Source of the DNA: Laguncularia racemosa
Taxonomy: Eukaryota > Streptophyta > Magnoliopsida > Myrtales > Combretaceae
Reading direction: 5' to 3'
Assembly: GCA_037954665.1 (NCBI GenBank)
Contig: JBBMOL010000091.1
Span: forward strand, 1,798,001 to 1,862,000
Length of the DNA stretch: 64,000 nt
In this document: in pieces, positions 46,401 through 58,169 of the stretch
Position numbering within the stretch: position 1 is the stretch's first letter
Layout of the letters: each line of letters opens with the position of its first letter
The notes under the pieces: model-generated
What the model saw: only the letters and a program-made list of their open reading frames with translations
Told to the model about the DNA's origin: nothing
Database searches by the model: none
Made by a program: the position numbers and the translations under genes

Positions 46401-49400
46401 TTAGGTTAATGTTGACTATTGTTGGGTGTGTGAAATTAAACCATAGTTAATAGGGTTGTCAGTGCTAATGTTTCTAAAAATTGCATAGGGGGTTAAAGGC
46501 TGTGCGACTGGTGTCCTGATGAGTTGACCCAAATTAATAAATATAGTGGAAAGAGTAAAGTAAAAAATATTTTGAAATGAGACCTGCAAATTCTGAAGCC
46601 ATTGACTGTAACGCACCTTCATTTTTGTCAAGTTGCAGTCTGGACGACGGGACCGCTTTCACAGTAACACCTATTAATTCCTTTCTTTTTATTTAGTTTT
46701 TCATCGCTCTTTCGTTTTTACTTCTTAAAACTAATTATTTATAATTTTATATATTTTTTATAATAATATAAATACGATTTATTAACATGAATTAACATTT
46801 TTAATTGAACTGATTATCAAATTAAATAATACTTTTATTTAAACTTGAAAACTCGAATTTAAGTAAATTACTCGTCGGTAAAAAAAAAAAGATCCTCACT
46901 GTCCCTTAAAAAGAAGCTTAGTTCTTACATATATGGAGGCACAGTTCCTACTTCATTCTAATGAATCGTAAGGACGATATCAACCTTCAATATAAAGATA
47001 ACCATTTGTGCCACTGCGAGGGCTCGTCTGAAGATGCTGTGGATCTACTAAATCCGAAGTAATTACCTCCCAATATCCTAAAATTATTATTATTATTATT
47101 ATTTCCTTCCGACTAGAGAGAATTTCCAAAACATTGAATTTTGTTGGTCTAAAAAAACGGTGGTGAGTGGGTGACTGACAATTATTAGGATAAATCACGA
47201 CTGACCATTTGAAAAGATGCAATTGTGGAGATATTAAAAAAGGAATTTTATAGAGGAAAAATAATAGTAAGAGATCAATTTATAAATTATTTAATTATAT
47301 AAATTAATTTATTTTTTTTTTTAAGTTGATTTATCCCGACATGATCGCTAGCTAGTTGCTAGTGGTGGTGTGGTCTTTGTTAGCTCTCAGTAATGATCCT
47401 ATTGCTTACAGACAGCAGACGACAGAGCACTGGGAATTGGGTTTAGAATGGAACCATTTTTAGTTTTACATGGCAAGATATATTTCTTTCATCCCCCTGG
47501 TGTTTAGTGCAACAAACATGGGAATATAAGTCCCATAATTGTGATTAAGCATGTAAAACACGTGTGTTAATTATTATAGCCAATACGTGGTGGCTTGTTC
47601 AACTTCTAGCTGCACTTTCCGGTCTTATGAGTTCAAGCCTCCGTGTCAAATCGACGGGACGTCTCTGGTCTGGTTAAAGTTAAATCACATTTCAGTCCTA
47701 ATTCCCAGCCATAAAAATACATTTCACATGACGAAATATGTATATTTTTAAAATCAATGGACATTATTACTCTCTTTGACATTTTTTATTATTTAAATAA
47801 TATTTAGCAATAACATAAATATTTACTCTTTTTTTTTACTCCTTCTATTTCCTACTTGTATATCAATATCTATATTTATATTTTATTAATATTTACGACA
47901 CATATTCACTCTATTTAGTGTTTTATATTATTCAAATAATATTTTATAATAAAATACACATTTACCTTCTAGTATTCAAATAAGTAACTTTAGAGTATTT
48001 ATTTTTGTTTTCGTTAGGTATGTTTGGTGTTATATGTCAATATAATGAATGACATGACACATTAAACCAGTAAATCAATTTGAACCGAACCGGCCAATCA
48101 AATCGTTATATTTATATAAAGTTATTACAGTTTCCAAAAAATAAAAAAAAAATAAACACTACTAAACTACGATGCGACAATGAATGGATGTCCTGTATCA
48201 ATAGTTTAATGGAACTCCGCCATTGAATAATTATTCGGAAAATACTCTCCAAAATATGATGGCAGAGTCAAAATTCATAATTATTATATTACAAACATAA
48301 GATCACAATATTAGACAAGGCCTTTTATGGAATTTAAAAAATTAAACCTCTTTAACTTTTAATGAGATTTGGTGAAAATGCAACAGATATATGTATTTGA
48401 AAAAAAAAAAAAAAAACTGATATGAGAATAGCGGAACAAGCCAGGACCATTCATCTAGTCTTGGGAAAAAAATAGATTTTGTAAATAATGTATCAAAGCC
48501 ATTTCATTAGGTTTATTATGGGTATGTGACCACCTCAAAAAGGATAATTTATTAAAATCAACACAAAAATCCAACTATATGGTATTACTAGAATTCCTCC
48601 TTTGATAGTTGCATTCGTGATATTAATTCTCCTCTAATTAATAATTTAAGAATTTACAATTCAAAATTCAATGGATTGAACTAGATTTATTCGATATTTT
48701 TAGGAATGATTTCTTAAGATTAGTGGGGGAATTGAAACTTTTATCTTTATCATTTTATTGGGTTTCAAAAAATTATATAGAAGAAAACAAAATTTATATA
48801 CTCATATTCCCTATTATTATCCTTTAAACATTACCGACAATTTTAATATATTGTCTTTTAGCCCATGATTATTATTACTTCGATTTAAATAAATAAAAAT
48901 CGATAATATATGCGAGAGATTTGAGTTCATTTTATTAGATTCATCCGATGATTAGAAAAATACGTTTAGATTAAAGTATGGAAAATGTGGGAAGGGATTT
49001 AAAGTAAAAGTTGAAACTTATTATTAATTGTAAGCAGATAATTATATTATATTTTATATTATGTAATATTTTATTCAATTAGATAGATCCTTAAGTGGTA
49101 TTAAAGATTGCCTCGTATAACTTATTTTCACATGATGGAATATAGATATAAGAGCAAGCTCTTTCATGAGATATGCTTGACATGTGTCTACTTACAACTA
49201 AGATAACTGTTTCATTGAGTACAAAAGCACTATGTTGATATCATTTTTAATTATCTTTACCTCCATGTTTACATGTAAACACACTAATAAGTGAAAAAAC
49301 AAGTTATATATACCACATAGGATTTATAGGCATCGTAGTATTAGAAATACATCAGAGTGGTATGATTGAACCTTTTTAAAAAATTTAGTCCTTAAGGTAT

Positions 49401-51574
49401 TTTTTAAACCTATAGTAGTGTGCAGTAAATTTGACTCTATACAAGGTGAAAAGCTTATCCTTCTATCTCTTAAGGATTCGTTATTATACCTGCATATATA
49501 TATTATTAATGCATCCGTTGTAGACATTTGTTAAAAATCATATGTTCTTAGACACTTGTTAATGCTTTCCCCCCCTCAGCATATATTCATATAGAAAGTG
49601 CAATGGTTTTCACCATAGATTAGGAAAATGGATGGTCCTCTTAATTTATTTTTTTAATATTGTTTTACGTAATCAATTGTCGAGATTTTAAAGAGATAAG
49701 TGATATTATAATATATTTTAATAATTTTATTAATCTCAACTATACCTCTATAAATTGAAGAGAATTAAAAAGGATTCAAATTTTTAGAATAAGTATGATT
49801 GCTGTGAATGAAGTGGTAGCCTATATAGCCCTGTTTATCTAATTAATTAATTATTATTATTATTTGGAGATTTAAGCTTTTTGGTCTCAGAAACCGTCCA
49901 GGCACTGAAATTGGTGGGGGGGTTAATTTGGTGTATTTTCGAGGCAAAATCAGGGGGTAAAATAAATGTGGTTAGCGATTGGGTGGGTACATGTACATGC
50001 AGGATTCGATAATGATGTAAGCAAAGCAATCATGCTGTAGCTAAGGGTTTAATCCTCGAATGGTGTGCAAATCTACCACCTGCAAATGCAACTGCATTGG
50101 CACTCACAAGTCCGTAAATCTGCTCATCTCACTTTTCGCCAATAGTTGGAAAGAGAGAAAACTTCTCGGAGGTTTTCCTTTTTTTTTTAAAAAAAATTAT
50201 TATTGTTACGTATTAGAAAATAATTTTTTCAAGAAAAACAACCATGACTTTCAGAATATTCTTAAGTCAAAGAATGGTGTTCATTTGCTTTTTCAAAATA
50301 TCACTGCATCTTCCTTTTTTTTTTTTTCTGTTTATTTAAGATTGAAATTTTTTAGGTATTTTTCAAATTTCATCACTTATATAACATGGATGGAAGGACA
50401 ATATTACTAATGTTTTCTAAGTCGTGTGTTTTCAAACAAACAAGAGTTTCCATTCTAAGCATTTTAAAATTTTATAATATGTTTTTTTTTACAGAATGAA
50501 TAGTGTATGGATTTAAAGAAATTTATATTTTTTCACTTTAAATGTGTTTTTTTTTTTTTTAAGATCAAACAAGATATGGCTTTATGGAGCTCTTGAAATT
50601 ATGGGGGAAAAAAAGCATGTATTACTGTTGCTCGTAATACATTTATTTTATAATGGAAAAACAGATTCGGCAAGAAAATGTCATCAACAAAATTGTGGTG
50701 GTTATTGTTTAATTTTTTTTAGGTTAAGAAATGTAAAAATATGATTTTGACAAAGGGCCAAAACATATATTACAAGTAAAAAAGTTGCATAAATGCATTA
50801 CAGATTCACGCACAACATATACTGGAGAGCATGCCCCCAAGGACATGCCAAATACTCAAAATAATCTCTAAATACAATATCTATAAACGAGGCAATTTGT
50901 CTCAATACAAACTGTTTTGGCATCATAGGACAATGCCAAGATAATATATGCAGATGCAAAGAGAACCCCATTGACTTTCCTCTAGAGGTGGGTAAGAGGT
51001 AGGAAAAGGGAGGGAATGGAAATGTTTGATCTTGTAGACATCAAGGCAAAATTCTATGTTGTAGTTAATTAGGTCTAGGGGCCTCAGTGATGATTGAAAA
51101 TAGAATATGTAAATCTAAAATTAAAAAGAATAAAAATCCATTAGATTTTCATTTTTTTTTCTTTTTTCAAGATAGATACTTTAAAGGGGTTTCGTTCAAA
51201 TAGAATCCATCAACTAGCATTCTGGAACTTACTTTGATTATCAATTTGATTGCCTCCTTAATAGAGCTTTTGGGCAAACCACATCAAAATGTTCATGTAG
51301 AAGCATAATTTCCGTAACTTTAAATCCTGTTGCTAAATAATTCTTCTTAATTTGTTTGAGATCTCTCTTAGAAGGAACCTTGCATAGCTGGTCATGGTAA
51401 GACATTGTATACACTTTTATATCCATTGCTCCAATTTCCTTTATATTTGAACCCATGATTCTCAATCTTCGATGTTTAATCAATATAGCTCCAGTGATGC
51501 TAGAGTTTGTGTTATAGCAGGAATAATTCATCTTTAAAGTTTAAGTCTCAATTAGCTAAGTGAATTGATTGACC
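46401..51574. other. AT-rich intergenic DNA
   Basis: No recognisable gene. A (TTA)n run lies near 47084-47102. The minus-strand frame at 51241-51531 (96 codons) is the least repeat-like in this stretch but has no motif I recognise. No transposon proteins are seen. Confidence 0.5.
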
Positions 51575-51783
51575 ATGATGATAACATATCATGCACTAAG
51601 TCAATACAATGGATGTAGTTTCTAAGCTAAATCAATTAGGTCATATTTTAGTACTATATTTCATGATTGTTTAGCTTTTTATGCAAAAAGATAGATCTCT
51701 CTCTCTCCCCTTGACAAACCCTAACTGCAAGGTGGTGACCATAGATTTATTGTATTGACTTAGTGCATAATATTTTATCATTC
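51575..51783. repeat. Inverted repeat with about 40-bp arms
   Basis: The left arm (51575-51617) and right arm (51741-51783) are complementary over about 40 bases with few mismatches, including the shared core ATGCACTAAGTCAATACAAT. About 120 bp separates them. This could be a small foldback or MITE-like element, or a hairpin-forming transcript. No target duplication was established. Confidence 0.7.
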
Positions 51784-52680
51784 ACTCCCTTTTCTAAGCC
51801 CCTTCCCTTCCTTTACCTCCTTATGTCTATAGATTTACCACTACTAATTTCAATATTTATGGACCTCCACTTTTTAGTTAAGTAGAATTCTTAAATCTGT
51901 TATTTTTCTACCATTTCCACCATCAACCAATCCATTGACATTATGTATCCACCATCACAAGCTATTTTTGTAGATTTGGTTAATTTGAAGATTCTATGGT
52001 TGATATTAGTTTGATAATAGTATTTAGAGTAAATGGTTTTATTTTATGTGTGTATTTTTTTTCCTTTTCTTTTTTTTTTTCATCTTTTACTTGGGATTAT
52101 ACTATTCCTTTTATGAGATTTGATGCACTCATTAGTTAAGTGGATTATGCTCTTTGGGAGAAACAGTAGTATCTACTATATGAGATATATTGACTTTTGA
52201 AGAAATGTGCTAATATACTTGGTTGGGTTTTCATGCTCCTTACTTTTCATCAATGATCTACTTTTATCGATTAGATTGACTAATATTACCTTTTCTTGAT
52301 GAATGAATGAAATCATCTTTGCCAGCCTTAAAAAAAAAAGGCTAAGAGAAAAAAAAATCAATTTTTTTTGAAAATCTAAATATTTAGGTGATTAAAATTT
52401 TTGGAATAATGAAAATTTTATTTAGATAATTACTTCATTCTATAATTGGAAGTGAGTTAATTTAGAAATCAGAGAATATGGCTTGGTACATTTCAATGCA
52501 TAATGCAAAATGTCTCAACTTAGGTAAACTTAGAGCAAAATACAATAAAAACCTTAGAAAACCAAATATTTGCTCTATATAAATGGTAGAAACAAATATT
52601 TTTCACTAAACTCACCTCTGTGTAGATTATATAAATTTGAGATCATATGTAATTGTAAGGATTCACTAAACTTCACTTAG
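51784..52680. other. AT-rich sequence before the Athila primer site, possibly a decayed LTR
   Basis: The 5' LTR of the Athila element should end at 52680, but I could not match this stretch convincingly to sequence after 55680. The 5' LTR may be truncated or heavily diverged. Confidence 0.35.
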
Positions 52681-52698
52681 TGGCGCCATTGCTACGGA
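52681..52698 (+). other. Athila-type primer binding site
   Basis: TGGCGCCATTGCTACGGA resembles the tRNA-Asp-type primer site used by Athila elements, with a few mismatches. It is followed about 80 bp later by gag coding sense in the same orientation. Confidence 0.7.
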
Positions 52699-52770
52699 TT
52701 CCAATATTAAGAATATTGATCACTTTATTAATTTAGCCTTTTTTTTTTAGTTTCTTTTCTTTTTTATCAT

Positions 52771-54850
52771 TGCATGACTAGAAATACTCCATCGGACACG
52801 CTAATCTTTGATCCAGAGATTGAAAGGATAGTCAAGCATTTAGGCAAATAGTCAAGGAATTAAATCAAGGTTCTCCTTTAAGAATTAAGGTAGAAGAGGA
52901 AGATAATGAGTTGGAAATTATGGGTGATGAAAACCAAAATCTATAGCGAACTATGTCCGATTACTCCAAACCCTCTTTGGTTGGAGTTTACTCGAGTATC
53001 GTCAGGCTACCTATTGTTGCTAACAATTTTTAAATTCAACCTTATATTATACAAATGGTGCAATAGTTTATCCAATTTGGCGAATTATAAGATTAGGATG
53101 CCAATGCTCATATATCAAATTTCCTCAAGATCTATGACACCTTTAAGATTAATGGGGCTTTTAACGATGCAATCAAATTGCAACTCTTCCCTTTCTTGTT
53201 ATGAGGTTAAGCAAAACAATGGTTAAATTTACTTTCAAGAGGATCCATCATTACCTAGGATGCTATGGCTAAAAAATTCCTTAGAAAATATTTTCTACCT
53301 ACTAAAACAGCTAAACTCTCAAAAGGGCATATCATCTTATGCTCAATTGGAGGTCGAAACCTTGTACGACACTTGGGAAAGATATAAGGAGTTGTTGAGG
53401 AGATGCCCACATCATGACCTCCCTCTTTGGATGTAAATTCAAACTTTCTATAATAATTTAAATTTGTCAACCAAGCAAATGATAGATGTTGTTGCTAGAG
53501 GAACATTGAACATTATAATGCCCAAAGAGGTCCAATCCTTGATTGAGGACATGGCGATGAATAGCTCTCAATGGGAAGGTGTTAGGGTGAGAAATAGGGC
53601 AGTTGATATCTATGAATTAAATATAGTGACAACTTTAACCAATAAGGTTGATGCAATTAGTAGCAAATTGGATAGACTTTCTATTAATTCCTAATGTAAT
53701 TTGAGAGAAGCTAATATAGAGGGAATTGGGACTCAACATCAATGGGAGCAAGAGGATTATTTAGGAAACCCTTCTAGATCACAAAACAAGCCGTATAATA
53801 ATACTTACAATCCAGGATGAAGAAATCATTCAAATTTCTCTTGGAGAAATCGAAATCAAAATCAACAAAGGATGAATTTTCCTCCACCAAGATTCCAAGA
53901 ACCCCCACAACAAGAGAAAAAATTAGGTTTGGAAGAATTTTTTACTAAATATGTTCAAACTAATGAAGCTAAATTACAAAATACAAAAACTTCCTTAGGA
54001 ATCAATAAGCTTCCATTTGTAACTTGGAACATCAAGTGAGTCAACTTGCAAAGATGATGGCTAAAAGGCAATAAGGGATAGTGTCAGAAAACACTGAGAT
54101 GAATCCTATAAAGCGTGTGAGAGTAGTAACTCTTAGAAGTGGAAAGGAATTACAAGTTGAACAAAAAATTAGTAGGGAATCAGAAAAGAAAGATGCGTAA
54201 GTTAAGGAAAAGTGAGAAGCCACCAAAAGTGAAAGAATATGGACCACCCATACCTTATCCTCAACACTTGAAGAAGGATCGCTCTAACAAACAATTCAAT
54301 AAGTTCCTTGAAAATTTTAAACAATTACACTTTAACTTACCCTTTGTTGATGTCCTATCATAGATACCTAAGTACGCCAAGTACTTGAAGAAACTACTCT
54401 CGAAAAAAAAAAATGGAAGAGATATCAACCATGACATTAAGTGAGAAATGCTTTGCATTGATGCAAAATAAACTACCACAAAAATTGAAGGATCCAAGGA
54501 GTTTTACTCTACCTTGTCTTATTAACAATTTATCAATAAATGGAGCTCTAGTTGACCTAAGAGTAAGTATAAATTTAATGCCACATCATATGTTTAAAAA
54601 GTTAGGATTAGGGAATCCTAAACCAACACATATGAGCATTTAATTAGCCAATAGGTCCGTTAAATACCCCATTGGCATTATTGAAGATGTGTTGGTTTAG
54701 GTAGGTACATTGAATTTTTCAATGAATTTTGTAATCCTAGATAATAATGAAGACATCAAAGCACCACTAATTTTAGGTTGCCCTTTCCTAGTTAGGATAG
54801 TTATAGAGGTAGGAAATTAGATGTTAACTTTAAAAGTTGGAAATGAAAAA
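52771..54850 (+). pseudogene. Athila gag and protease remnant
   Basis: Plus-strand coding sense in shifting frames includes an N-terminal DPEIERIVKHLG, then DAIKLQLFPFLL and KQWLNLLSRGSIITWDAM. These are followed by the LSTKQMIDVVARGTLN region (53464-53694), VVTLRSGKELQ near 54124-54160, and an Athila-type protease at 54413-54840. The protease has LPQKLKDPRSFTLPC, ALVDLRVSINLMP and ILGCPFLVR; its active-site region reads DLRVS where DLGAS is typical. Many stops and frameshifts show it is dead. No RT or integrase follows, so pol is deleted. Confidence 0.85.
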
Positions 54851-54899
54851 AAAAAAAAACCTTTAAGACGCCCAACACAATTCAACAACTCCTTAAGAG

Positions 54900-56300
54900 T
54901 AACAATACTTATTATTTTCCGATTATGACATGAACATCGGACATGTGTAAGTTAAAGTTGTGTTAAAGGTTGTTTTTCAAATGTAATTTTTTCCAAGAGT
55001 TACACACCTTGTTGAGATGGTCATGTTTAAATCATGCCTAATGGGGTTTTGAAATTAATTTTTTTTGGAGAGAAACATGACCTGTAGAAACAATCATGTT
55101 AAGGTCGTGTTAGAACATCCAAAGAATGTTAATTATTTATAAGAGTTATACAAACTTTATACACGACCGTGTCTAAGGTCGTATTAAGGGTGCTCTATTT
55201 TAATCATTTAAGAGAGATATATGGTCTTTAGTCATGGTTGTGTCTTAACCATGTTGACCATGAATTAGTTATTTTAATTTTCTAAGCATAGACACTAGGA
55301 GATGAGGAGGTTCCTGATTGTGATTATAGTGACTAATTTCTTTTATCTTTGTTTTCTTTGTTGTAACTAACAAGACTAATGTAACTTGGTAAATCAAACC
55401 GTACTATTTTTTTTCTTTTAACAGTTGTTTTAGTCTTTTGTTCCTCTTTGCATTTCTGTAACTTTTACACGTTTAGAGTGCTTAAGATCAATCATATTAC
55501 ACACTGAGCTTATTTTGGAACGGAACATATGTCATATTCAGGGGATGGGGGTGTGTACTAGTTCTTTTTTCCCACTACCTTCATCAAATTTTTGTTTTCT
55601 TTAATTCTTATTTTACTAGTTTTTCTTTCTGTTCATACATTGAGGACAATGTGCTGTTAGAAGTGTGGGGAAGGGGGTTACAAAATTTGTGGTTACTTAA
55701 GAAATCAAATTTGTTTATTTAACTTGAAAATCATTAAGTTAACTTGCAATTTGGTATATGATAGCTCTTTGCATAGTATTGAACACTTGATCAATAAGTG
55801 CTTTAATGATGCTTTACTTAAATTAAATAATAAAATCTTTGTAGAGTAGAGTTATTATTTAGCTTTGAATTTTAAGATTTAAAATTTTGAATAACATCAC
55901 TAGTTAATAATTAGTTATAGATTTCTTTTAAACTTACTTTGATGAATATTTCCCCCTTTGGATATTTTTAGAGTATTATAATCTTTTATAAGTAAACAGT
56001 TGATACTTATCATTTGAAAACTTCTTAAAAAGTCAATATAATTAGAGATGAAATAGATAAAGAGGATAAAATAATTAAATCAAAATTTAATCGAGATGAA
56101 GAGAATTCCGATTGTGATTACAGTGACTAGTTTCTTTTATCTTCATTTTCTTTGCTATAATTAACAAGACTAATGTGGGTTGCTAATTATTGGCCGTTCA
56201 TCTCTCAAAAATAATTATTTTTAAGCACGACTTAGATATGACCTCTAGACATGATCGTGTTTAGGTCGTGTCAACTGCATTTTTTATCAACGATTTCAAC
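54900..56300. repeat. Athila 3' region with degenerate palindromic repeats and a 90-bp direct repeat
   Basis: Variants of a palindrome-like motif (ACACGACCGTGTCTAAGGTC at about 55163; similar at about 54975-54990, 55090-55110, 55225-55255, 56226-56275 and 56300-56330) recur. A direct repeat of about 90 bp is at 55301-55390 and 56095-56183. At 55641-55678, TTGAGGACAATGTGC is followed by TGTGGGGAAGGGGG, the sequence type found at the 3' end of Athila internal regions including its purine tract. A TATA-like CTATATAAAGG at about 56363-56373 could belong to the 3' LTR. Confidence 0.6.
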
Positions 56301-56373
56301 ATGACCTGAAGCACAATCGTATTAGACAATATGTTAGCCTAAAAATAGAGTTTTTGATGCCCACTATATAAAG

Positions 56374-57970
56374 GATAAGGGGGATCGAATCTCATAACAT
56401 TGAGAAGATGTTTTTGATTTGTTCTAGGCTTTTTTTTTTTAGAGAATAGAATATTATTTTTCTGTACTTTAAGAATTAAGGTTTTTCTTTGATCTCTTTG
56501 ATAATACATGCTTTTATATCATTGAGAATTTTTGTTTTTAACATGATTAGAGCTTAATTTTCTTAAGATTTAAACTTATGGTTCCTATGATTATTATGTG
56601 ACTGGATTTATTGCTATTCAATGAATTCTTAGATTTCTTGATTCAAAAATGTGTTTTTGATCTTATTTAGATCAATATTTTAAGGATATTATTCTAATTA
56701 TTTGATATTATACGTTATGATTGAGAAATCTAATATGTAATTAGATTTACCATGTTTGAAGGGAATTTATGTAATCTTAGAAATAAATTACACAATTCTT
56801 CTGGAATTGATTAATTTATTTTTAGGGAGTTCATTGTGTTTAATGTAATATTTGAAATATACTATTATGAAGAGATTCAAATAGTTATTTTTAAGATTAT
56901 GGTTAATAAGTTTGAGAAAGTTATTAAACTAATTTAGGAATTCTCTTGATCAATAAAATTAAAGAAAGATTTGACTGAATTTTGTTGATGTCACATAATA
57001 AATCTTATGGGAAACAAAGTGTAGATGTTTTACCATCTTGAAGTTAATTATAACATGTTTTGCTCTTTTTTCTTTCAATTTAATCTTTAGTTTATTAGTT
57101 AATAATTAATTATAGTTTTAATTTAATTAATTTTTATAATTTATTGATTAGATAATAGAGTATAAGTTAATATTAGTACTTGTAATCCCTATAAAACGAT
57201 ATTCATATTTAATTCATTATATTACAAAATTTGATAAATATACTTACCTCACGTTACTTAATAATACTCACTCAGACCTACATAAATAGGAGGAAACCTA
57301 TCTTATCTCCTTGAGGGGACTAATATATAGTAATTACTTTCAGAGCACAGGAAAGCATAAATCCAAAAGATGGATTAATGACAAGATGGACCATTCTCTG
57401 CCATTCCTCATGGACCACCCACTAATAAATGAGCGCTATGAAGTGTGTGTGTGTATGATATTTTATTCTTTTTCTTTTTGGTTGTAGAAAGAAAGAGATA
57501 TTATTCATAAATTGAAGGGAAAAGCAAACAACTTTCTATGTAAAAAAAAAAAACCGGGCTCCTTTCCCATATCTAATATGATGGGATATAGTGGTGCGTG
57601 GTCCTATGTGCAACTTGTGAGATGTGGACAGGTTTATGATCAGGTGTTGCCAAAAGGACAGTGCACCTTACACTTATATTTTTCCTAAATATTAGGTCGA
57701 CATTGCCACATTGTATGTGGTGGGATAACAATTAGTTGCACCATTTCCCTTCTCCTCCTCTTCTTTTTAAGTTTTTAGGTGGTAATTATTTTAGTCGATA
57801 TAAAATGATGATCTAATCAAGATCTATATACTCCAAAACCCTAATTAAGTAAAATACAATCGATATTTAATATGATTTCTTTTTTTTATTTTTCATTAAT
57901 ATGTTTTTGGAGTGTAATAATATATGTCGAGCTACTTACTCAGATTATTATATATTACGGAACAAAAACA
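56374..57970. other. AT-rich DNA, perhaps including the Athila 3' LTR
   Basis: No gene is supported. The right limit of the Athila element could not be placed. Confidence 0.4.
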
Positions 57971-57974
57971 AAAA

Positions 57975-58165
57975 TATATTTTTAATATAAATAGGTAATG
58001 AATATTATATAAGGTGATATAAAAAAGTGACATATGTTTTTAATAATAATAAAAAGATGATGAAATAGCAAAAGTATATCTATGATATGAATAGATAATG
58101 AATATTATGTAAGGTGCTGTAAGAAAGTGATATATGTTCTTATTAATAAAAAAAAATGACGAAAT
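57975..58165. repeat. Local tandem duplication, unit about 95 bp
   Basis: Two adjacent copies (about 57975-58068 and 58070-58165) share TAATGAATATTATATAAGGT-type sequence followed by AAGTGAYATATGTT and AATGAYGAAATA, with moderate divergence. They are AT-rich and non-coding. Confidence 0.7.
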
Positions 58166-58169
58166 ATTA

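Noticed and set aside
53255..53470. 71-codon minus-strand frame
   Set aside because: It overlaps plus-strand Athila gag sense, which has family similarity. The minus frame has none.
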